Below, piece after piece: positions 56,974-64,000 of a DNA stretch of 64,000 nucleotides. Both the position numbers and the translations under genes were made by a program. Positions within the stretch are counted from its first letter, which is position 1. Each line of letters starts with the position of its first letter. The stretch is from Gnetum montanum (taxonomy: Eukaryota > Streptophyta > Gnetopsida > Gnetales > Gnetaceae): positions 349,341 through 413,340 of the forward strand of contig MNCI01030517.1 in assembly GCA_015680685.1 (NCBI GenBank), read 5' to 3'. Below the pieces are notes generated by a model. It ran no database searches. It was not told where the DNA came from and was given only the letters and a program-made list of their open reading frames with translations.

Positions 56974-58676
56974 CGTATTGAATGAAATTGTCGGTGTAAG
57001 GTTGGAATGGAAAAACAAACACCGAAAGATCACCAGATAAGTATAGCTGACCCTACCTTCATGTGAGGGCAAGCTAGAAAAAAAAGGGTAGAGTTCCTTG
57101 GATGGTTTGCATGCAAATCAGCCAAAGACTTCCCCAAACATAAGCTATAGCTTGCATTGGGGTTATCATAACTAATGCACAAAATGTAAACAGTGACGTG
57201 AAAAATGCAAACAGAGTGTATACAGAACTTTATTGTAAACAAGGAAAAAACTAAATTTAAATAGAGTAGACAATGTAATGAAAGGAAAAAATGAACTGTA
57301 TTGTATTGCTTAGAATGAATGTGCATTAGTCAAAGCGTAGCTACATGTGTGGATGGCAAGTCAAGTGCTAAGCCCCAGGGTAATATACTTGCAGGTGCTT
57401 GGATGGTAGGAGTTAGGTATGCCCGAGCATCCAAAAGTTGCTAGTCAGTGTTTCCTAAGCCATCAACCTTCAAAATTACCAACCCCGTTTATGTGGATGG
57501 ATGGGGTATTTATAAGACTTGGCTAGGTTCAGGTTTGGAACTCATAGATGGATCAATGGCTAAGAAATGAGAGGAAAACGGATCATGTGACAAGTGTTAG
57601 ATGGATAGCTACGTGTCAATTGGATGTGCGTAGGCAAGCTACATTCTTGACCGGATGCAGTATATCTTACAACATGTGTTGGCTTACACAAGCTAGCTTA
57701 CTCCCATAGAAGCAGATACAATTTCAAGCGTAAGAGCTTGACTAGCTCACAAAATGTGAAAATTTACAATGAAAATGATAATGTACAACAAGAGAAATTG
57801 ACTTTGGCTTGCTTGAAACTTCTTGATCCTTAAATTGACTATTGCAGGATGTTGATTTGAGTGGTTTTGTGGCTATTTGAGGCATCTCTATTTCATCAGA
57901 GTTTCTAGCATGAGTTTATTTTGTCTTGGCATGTCCTCAATGTGTGTTTGGCATGCTTTTGACCAAGAATGATCAATACTCATGCTGCCAGCATAACCTT
58001 AGAGTGAGTTCATTTAAAAATGACATATTTTACACCAATTTTTGATCTTTGAAACATGTTTCTAGAGTATAGCAATTGCTTGACTATGGTTGACCTTGAG
58101 AGTGATCTACAAGTTGAAAACTGAGGTTGGATGTGCCTTGTTTTGAACCACTTTTGATAACTCACGCTGGACTCATGTTGCTAGTGTGAGCTCAGCGTGA
58201 CCACAATGTGACCAATAAAAAATCATAATTTTGGACCTAAAATCTAGAATTCTAGAGGCTGGGACTTGAAGTTGTCGACAATGAACCCTAAGGATGACTT
58301 GCACCTTGGAATCAAGTCATTTTGAGACAGTTTTGAGCCTCTCAGAGTTGCTCATGTTGTACTCACGCTGCCAGCATGACCTCAGCGTGACCATCAACGT
58401 GAGTGAGAAAATATGTACAATTTGTCCTGAAATTTGAATTCACGAATGTTGAAACTTGGAGTGGATAACAGTGGCCCTTGAGGATGGCTTGCACCCTCAA
58501 GTTGGACCATTTTTTACTTGATTTTGAAGCTATTGGAGTTTCTCATGCTGAGGGAAAGCTAGCTTGACAAGCTAAGCATGAGTTACATGCGTTAGTCAAA
58601 TTTTGCCTCCCGAATGCTCAAATGGGTCTGAGTTGTTCTTGTTTCAAAGTATTAGGCTGAAATTAGTGGTGTTTCA
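56974..58676 (-). repeat. 5' LTR of the inner element
   Basis: Partner of 39523-41181. On the minus strand it runs from TGAAACACC (58676) to TCAATACG (56974); the expected final CA has become CG. TATA box at 57507-57514. A 98-codon frame (57030-57326, minus) is open and corresponds to the 99-codon frame in the other LTR. Confidence 0.85.
57507..57514 (-). promoter_or_regulatory. TATA box of the inner 5' LTR
   Basis: TATAAATA on the minus strand. This copy would have driven the element's transcript. Confidence 0.65.
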
Positions 58677-59797
58677 TACTCTATCATCTGATAGATTCTA
58701 ATTCCAAGGATCGACATAAGCTTTCTGCTTCTTTAATAAGTGTCATGGAAAACAACTTAAGTTTTTGCCAGTCATTTGTGAAAATCATGAAGATGTTTCT
58801 ATGGATTTGAGTTATATCCCCTTTTGAGTTTTGGGATATTATTCATGTCTAGCCTCTTGAACTAGCTATCCCTTATGTGCCTTGTAGGAATTCTCACCAC
58901 CTCGACAATGTTTAGCATGCTTCAGGTAGTGAGTAAAGGCTCACCATAGCCTTGATTTTGATGCCTACGATGCCCTCTGCTACCCCTTCATTTGTGGCGA
59001 TGGACATCTCTTGAATGCCCATACCTTGGATCTTGACTAGCCCAATAGTCCCTACAATCATCCTAGTCTTGTCAATCACCTCCATCATAATCACACCCCT
59101 TGCAGTTGTGTTCAGAGCCAGAAGTGGAAGAAGATGATGACAAAGGTGAAGAGGAAGGAGGACTAGCATCATTACGGTTCTTGCCACCCCCTCTTTGGTG
59201 GTCACTACCATGATCATTATCATGTTTCTTGTCCACATCTCTACCATGGTTTTCCTCTTTGTATTCCCCTTTGTCATGGGATTCATTCATGCTAAAACCA
59301 AGATGATGTATCATGGACTTCAAGTTTTGGGCTTGACCTCCTTTACCAAAGTCAAAAAGAGGAGTCTCTCTATATGAAAAACTCCTAGAGAAGGGTTCTC
59401 CATCATTTCATTTGTATAGAATGAATGAAGAATCATTAGGCCACTTTCCCTCCATAGATTTGTAGCACTACTCTAGTTATCGATCCCGTAGACATTGTGC
59501 ATCAATGGGATGATACTCCTTAGTGTCACTCTCCTACACAACATATTCAACATGATGCGCTTGGATGCCCAACCACATAAGTGTTTGTTGGAGCATCATA
59601 GGAATGGATTGATTGGGTGGTAACACAATGTTGCCCTTCATATCTTGCCACCATAGTAGTTCATCCTGGTGTAAGATGATGATGAAATTGGGCATATACT
59701 CATCAAGATGAGCATATAACACTTTGTATTGTTGAGGCATCTACTAGTTTACTCCATCAAACTTGGTCAGGTAATCACTCCTATGAGAAGAAGACAT
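58677..59797 (-). pseudogene. gag: gag of the outer element, N-terminal half
   Basis: The start ATG (59795-59797, MSSSHRSDYLTKFDGVN) lies 142 bases after the primer site. Next come YKVLYAHLDEYMPNF, then an Arg/Asp/His/Ser-rich part (59323-58900) like that of element A, and the start of the gag core KLKRGYNSNPQKHLH-like near 58800 (with stops). The frame is cut at 58677 by the inner element and resumes at 39522. The first five bases, TACTC, are the target duplication. Confidence 0.65.
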
Positions 59798-59939
59798 CTT
59801 GTATTAGAGAACAAAAAATGCAATGTGCTTCTTATAGTTGTTGTAGCTATTTTGATATATGATACAATTTTAGGGTTTTCTCCAATGATGGTAAATAATT
59901 TTCACTAAATCCTAGATAGCACACATAACAATAAAAGGT

Positions 59940-59956
59940 CCTTGACAACAGTGTCA
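59940..59956 (-). other. Primer binding site, tRNA-Asp (outer element)
   Basis: The plus strand is CCTTGACAACAGTGTCA. Against the intact CCCCGGCAACGGCGCCA all six differences are transitions. It is one base from the LTR end. Confidence 0.75.
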
Positions 59957-59957
59957 A

Positions 59958-60825
59958 TGATGAGTATCAAGGTACCCCTACACCCAACCATACAAATCAC
60001 AAGCATTCATGCACAATCTGGTCGAATTCTATAGACCTTAAGTTCCTAAGTACACTAGTTCTACAATGTGAAATCTAATCGAGATGATTGTCTTCTCAAC
60101 TTCACTTGTGGAGCTTAATTGTATGGTTAAGTATAGTTGAGACACATGATTTTTATTATTTTATATTTTATTCATCCATGATTAAAAATAACTTGAAATT
60201 GAATTTAACTAACCTAATGGCTAATCGATAACTAACTATTGTAACATAAGTATATGGTCCCACTTTCCATGCACATTCTAAACACATATAACATTGTTGG
60301 GTTACTAAACGTTAAGCATTTCTAGGATTACCAAGCATCATACAAATGCTTGAAGTAGTCGTATTTATGTGCTTAATTAATAGCTATTTAATATAGCTAG
60401 CTTACTTTAGCTTAATTAGTGGAAACAATAAATGAATTTGCATAGAACATTAAATGCATGAATAAAATATTGAAGCTAGCCAAGGTGCTACAAGGTTTGA
60501 TTAGAAAGCTCATCTTTATTGTTATACACAGTGCCATGCTTAGGTACAATAGAGCTTCAATAAAGATCCATACACTCAATGACTCCTATTGTGAGTACCT
60601 TGGAAAATATTCTAACTCTAGAGAGAAGAAACTACAAGATCTCGGCTATGCTATGACAAAACTATTGCCCAAACTGTATGTCCAAGCTCTATATTTCTAG
60701 GTTGGCACACATCCCACCATATTGGGTATCTAACATTGCTTCTTGGGCCTTGATATTAGGTATGCGATATCGAGGCTTCGATATCAAATATCTAATATTG
60801 GAGCTAACAAAAATATGCTTCATCA
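59958..60825 (-). repeat. 5' LTR of the outer element
   Basis: Partner of 31705-32572. On the minus strand it begins TGATGAAGCATA and ends ACTCATCA. It holds the GATATC palindrome cluster (60720-60800). The TATA box near 60690 is damaged (TAGAAATATA). Confidence 0.8.
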
Positions 60826-61650
60826 AGATCTAAATGGTTCATTTTCAAAAAAAATTAAAAATTTACATAAAATTTCAAGATATGCAATAATGAAGTTGTT
60901 TAGATTTAACAAATTTGAGATTTAGGTGATATATTTTTGGGGAAAATTAAAAACTTGTTCAATAGAAAAATTTTGAAATATCCATAAAAAAAATTCAATA
61001 TGGTTTTATTTTTAAATATTCCATTAAAATAATTTCAAAATGACTTTTAGGATATCTTTCAAGAAAAGTTTAAAATCTTTATGATTGCATTGGAAAAAAA
61101 ATTTAGGATTTATGATTCATCTAGGAAGGAAGATGGTGAAAAATATTTCAAAACCCATGCTTTATTTTGAAATCCTCCATTAAAGGAATTTCAAGATGAT
61201 CTTCAAGATATTTTAGCCTAAATTTTACTTAACTATGTTTTAACCACTGATCCTTGTTATTAAGATTTACAACTTAGTTTGTGCAATATATATTTAGATG
61301 ATTGTAACCATCCAACCACTCCTTGAGCAACGTTGCCCAACAATGGTAGGACTAATAAAAGTTACCACAATCATGACATTGGGCACTACTTGTTGGGACA
61401 AATAAAAGTTACCATAGCCATGACATTGGTCCAAAGAGATTGAACCCCATTTAATAAACTCCAATCTCTGAGCCAAAATGAATTAATTGGCTAATCATAA
61501 TTAGAGGTGGTGGGGCTAATGTCAGACTATAATAATGTTAATAATAAGAAAGAATTCAAACCATATCATATAATTAATACTGAATAGAAAACACAAAAAA
61601 TATTATGGGAAATTTTTTTTCCAATTTTACAACTACTCAGGTGCACAACC
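60826..61650. other. Right flank of the outer element
   Basis: AT-rich, probably intron of the minus-strand gene. A near-perfect 34-base direct repeat occurs at 61348-61381 and 61396-61429 (TAAAAGTTACCACAATCATG type). Confidence 0.35.
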
Positions 61651-62478
61651 CTACAATTCATGCATTATAAAATTAAGAGAGAATTTAATTATTAGTAGGA
61701 AGGTTGGTTCCAATTCTAACAATTCAAATTTAGGACGATTGTAATATGTAATTGGCTGAATATAAATCTTGTTGTCTATTTGTAATACATATTTCCTTTT
61801 ACATTTAAACTTAATATGAACAAAAAAATGTCTACAAGAACCAAATGGTATGAAAATAGATTCCATATGCTAAATAGGAACAAGAAGACTAACTATTTCT
61901 AGCCTAAATTTCTTGAAAATTAATGAAACATTAAATACCTTGACAAAACATGGAACTTTAGAATACTCTTTTGATTTTATATCAAAATATGGAATCCACT
62001 TATAAATGATTAGCACTACATTCTTATGTATAAATGACCCTATATTTAGGGCATGTTACACCATCAAAGCATTGTATAACTTAATAAACAAGGAAAAATG
62101 AGAATAATACTTACTATGAATGATTTGAATATTATGCTTTTGCACACATCATTTAACTATGAAACAAAACTTCAATTAGAAGACAAGTAATCCAAATTTT
62201 AAATGAACACATATCATGATATAAGATCAACAATCGGTAACTCATACATGATTAGGGAGAAAGAAATTAGGTATTTTAGTTGCATCAACATTATTAGAAG
62301 AAGGCATAAAAAATTTCTACTTACTAGTTTGTAAATTTGCATTCACAAAATCAATAGAAATTTTTGCATTGATAGAAGAAGTAGAAATGTTAGCATCATT
62401 TGATAAATTTGGAAGTAATTTAGAATTCAAACAATGAGGTGTTAGCCTAGTAATAAGAATCTTAAATTGAGCTATAGG
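61651..62478 (-). CDS. Exon-like segments of a minus-strand host gene
   Basis: Four candidate exons with GT..AG ends: 62325-62478, 62115-62156, 61939-61998 and up to 61869. The first has 51 codons without a stop (PIAQFKILITRLTPHC then LNSKLLPNLSNDANIS). The third gives WIPYFDIKSKEYSKVPCFVK and joins in phase to the fourth, which reads IFIPFGSCRHFFVHIK then KRKYVLQIDNKIYIQPIT and stays open to a stop at 61651. The join between the first and second does not keep phase. They could be the 5' part of the gene at 28769-31705 split by the outer element, or a separate gene ending at 61651. Family not recognised. Confidence 0.4.
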
Positions 62479-62982
62479 CTCGATTTTAATAAGTGTGATA
62501 AGTTATGTTCTATTAATGTTTCATCTTAGCTATATCTTCAAGATGTAGATATAGTCATTGAAACCCCATCATGTTTATCAATAAGGGGTGGCTGAAGTGA
62601 GTAGATTCTTATTTAACAAGGATTTGTAGATAAAAGACTGTGAATTTGAGTCATGGTAAGTGTTAATACATTTAGCCATTTCATGGAGCAGCAAGATGAT
62701 AAAATATGAATAAGTCACAAGGGATATTCAAGAGAAATATACATGGTATTTGTGTTTAAATGATATTTTATACTTTGATATTCAAGAAGAATAGTTAAAG
62801 GAAGATAAAATATGTTTTAATGATAAGGAAAATTTATCATGCTCCTTTGGAAAATGAAGGATGAAAAATAAGTGAAGAGGTAAAAGAACCNGTTTGGAGG
62901 TTCACTCACGCGGTACAGCAAACTGAACAATGGAATTCCTAGGCGTGGCATACCAACAACATGAATTATTTTGCAAATGAAT
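62479..62982. other. Probable intron or spacer
   Basis: No coding frame or repeat was recognised. One ambiguous base (N) at 62891. Confidence 0.3.
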
Positions 62983-63053
62983 TGTGGCCCTAATTTGCTG
63001 AAAATCGTGGCCCTAATTTGCAAAAAATCATGGCCCTAATTTGCTCTGAAATT
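62983..63053. repeat. Three tandem 23-24 bp repeats
   Basis: Three successive units of TGGCCCTAATTTGC plus TGAAAATCG or a variant. They lie at the edge of the GC-rich region. Confidence 0.65.
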
Positions 63054-63740
63054 TGCAGAAGACCGCAGGGCATTCTTGGGAATTCGTGGGTCTGTTTCGG
63101 CAAGGTTAATTCAGCAAATGACTCCAATAGAACACGCAGGCAGCGGGTGCAAGCGGCAGCGCCATTGTTCCGAATAGCGTAGCTGCATTGAGTTCATCGT
63201 GTTTGGCCTGGGCGGATGGCTAAAATCGAAATAGGAACCCTAGCTTGGGCAAATCTGTGCGCAAGTTTGTGGGAGGATAGACGACGATGGCGGAGAAGGC
63301 GGCAGCAGCACCAGCGCTTGTATCGATGCCAAAACCCTGCATTCAATCAATCAAGCGAGCAGTGCAAAGAAGCAGAAACCCAAACCCAAATCGAAATCTA
63401 CGTTTTTGGGGGTTCTATCCCATGCATCTACAAATACACTGTAGGAAAAAATAATAATAAAACAGAGGACGAAAGGCAGAGAGCGAAGGGCAAACAACGA
63501 GCAGGCCCGTTTCTGGTTCATCCCTGCAACTTCAAAAATTTTTTTGTGCAGTTATTTCATCGCTAAAACAGGGCTTCTTCCTTCCGAAAGATTCATTTCA
63601 AATTTTAGGCGGTATGACCTGCAACTTACCTTCAAATAGCTACCATGACCGATGCCGATGGATTCGGCATCGCATATCAGTCTGATGGATAAGGCAACAG
63701 GGACACGGGAGCACACGGGAGCACACATCAGGATAACTGT
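63040..63740. promoter_or_regulatory. GC-rich, CpG-containing region, likely a gene 5' end
   Basis: The base composition changes sharply from the rest of the window, with many intact CpG sites (GCAGCGGGTGC, GACGACGATGG). On the minus strand CTAGGGTTCCTATTTCG resembles plant 5' leaders, and AACAATGGCG is a strong start context, but that frame stops after 19 codons unless spliced. On the plus strand GGCGGATGGC starts a 116-codon frame at 63216. Direction cannot be settled from sequence alone. Minus fits the exons to the left. A two-copy ACACGGGAGC repeat lies at 63703-63722. Confidence 0.4.
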
Positions 63741-64000
63741 CCACAGATAATTCTAACCGATGTTGGTGAACCGGTGGATAAAATTTAAAAATTTTAAATA
63801 ATCTATAATACTATATACACTAAGTATGAACCTCCATTTATAAATTTACCTTTTCTAATTTATCAAGACTTCAAAAAAATAGTGTTGGTTAAAATATTAT
63901 ATAAGCACCTACAAATATTTGTAATAATCTTCACTTGTTTATGATATTTTAAACATGTTCATCATATTTAAAAATATGTATAACTTCCAAAGACATAAAT
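63741..64000. other. AT-rich right edge
   Basis: No feature seen. Confidence 0.3.

Larger units (their letters stand above)
39523..58676 (-). mobile_element. Inner Tat/Ogre-type Ty3/gypsy element
   Basis: A 19.15 kb element with LTRs at 39523-41181 and 56974-58676, flanked by exact TACTC duplications (39518-39522 and 58677-58681). In transcription order on the minus strand: primer site for tRNA-Asn, leader repeats, gag and protease (56540-52773), a 6.6 kb block with an antisense gene, RT (46190-44977), RNase H plus a second RNase H, integrase (to 42688), a repeat-rich 3' region and a polypurine tract. The size, the second RNase H and the split between protease and RT place it in the Tat lineage, near Ogre. 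Both LTRs are diverged by many transitions, so the insertion is old. Confidence 0.85.
31705..60825 (-). mobile_element. Outer Ty3/gypsy element, carrying a nested Tat element
   Basis: Two direct LTR copies (31705-32572 and 59958-60825) flank an internal region read on the minus strand: primer site 59940-59956, gag 58677-59797 plus 38030-39522, protease and pol 34560-37990. Removing the nested element at 39523-58676 leaves about 10 kb, a normal size for the superfamily. No target duplication was found, because about 20 bases at the left LTR edge have been lost. The tRNA-Asp primer site and gag type tie it to elements A and B. Confidence 0.75.

Noticed and set aside
62817-63023. 68-residue minus-strand frame next to the GC-rich region
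   Set aside because: Includes an ambiguous base and the tandem repeats; it has no splice or homology support.
1-64000. CRISPR arrays, operons, ribosome binding sites, rRNA
   Set aside because: The window is plant nuclear DNA. The repeat arrays seen are irregular and lack uniform spacers, and no rRNA sequence was recognised.

Overview
This is a plant nuclear window, AT-rich and repeat-dominated, of the kind seen in large genomes such as gymnosperms. The evidence is LTR retrotransposons of the Tat and Athila-like groups primed by plant tRNA-Asp and tRNA-Asn, a Ty1/copia element, a LINE, a tRNA-derived SINE, and short exons with GT..AG introns. I see no prokaryotic or organellar features. Almost every coding region is decayed. 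Most in-frame stops look like CAA, CAG or CGA codons turned into TAA, TAG or TGA, as expected from methyl-cytosine deamination, so nearly all genes are called pseudogenes.

Layout, left to right. 0.4-5.3 kb: 5' LTR, tRNA-Asp primer site, gag, protease, RT and RNase H of a plus-strand Ty3/gypsy element (A) that breaks off at about 5318. 5.3-8.5 kb: unresolved sequence, then two LTR 3' arms joined in inverted orientation with divergent primer sites. 9.4-20.5 kb: a plus-strand LINE cut into three pieces by a gag-only LTR element (B, 9841-17921, duplication GAGTT) and by a solo LTR (18536-19684, duplication AAGYTG). 20.5-31.7 kb: a minus-strand host gene fragment with phase-consistent exons, holding a copia element (23.4-26.3 kb) and a SINE (30.4-30.6 kb), plus an assembly gap at 22623-22858. 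31.7-60.8 kb: a minus-strand tRNA-Asp-primed Ty3/gypsy element (outer) whose gag is split by a 19 kb Tat/Ogre-type element (inner, 39523-58676, duplication TACTC). 60.8-64 kb: further minus-strand exon-like segments and a GC-rich, CpG-containing region that could be a gene's 5' end.

The most unusual object is in the inner Tat element. Between its protease (minus, ending near 52773) and its RT (minus, starting near 46190) lies 6.6 kb holding a seven-exon gene on the opposite strand (48381-52123). Five of its six introns keep codon phase exactly. Its introns are antisense to the retrotransposon transcript, so they could survive retrotransposition. The gene sits where Ogre elements are known to carry an intron between protease and RT. 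Part of the product resembles the plant mobile domain (PMD). Degenerate repeats surround this module and recur in the element's 3' untranslated region, leader and LTRs.

The autonomous outer element and the pol-less element B share about 865-bp LTRs, TGATGA..TCATCA ends and the same primer site, so B may have depended on relatives of the outer element for reverse transcription and integration.
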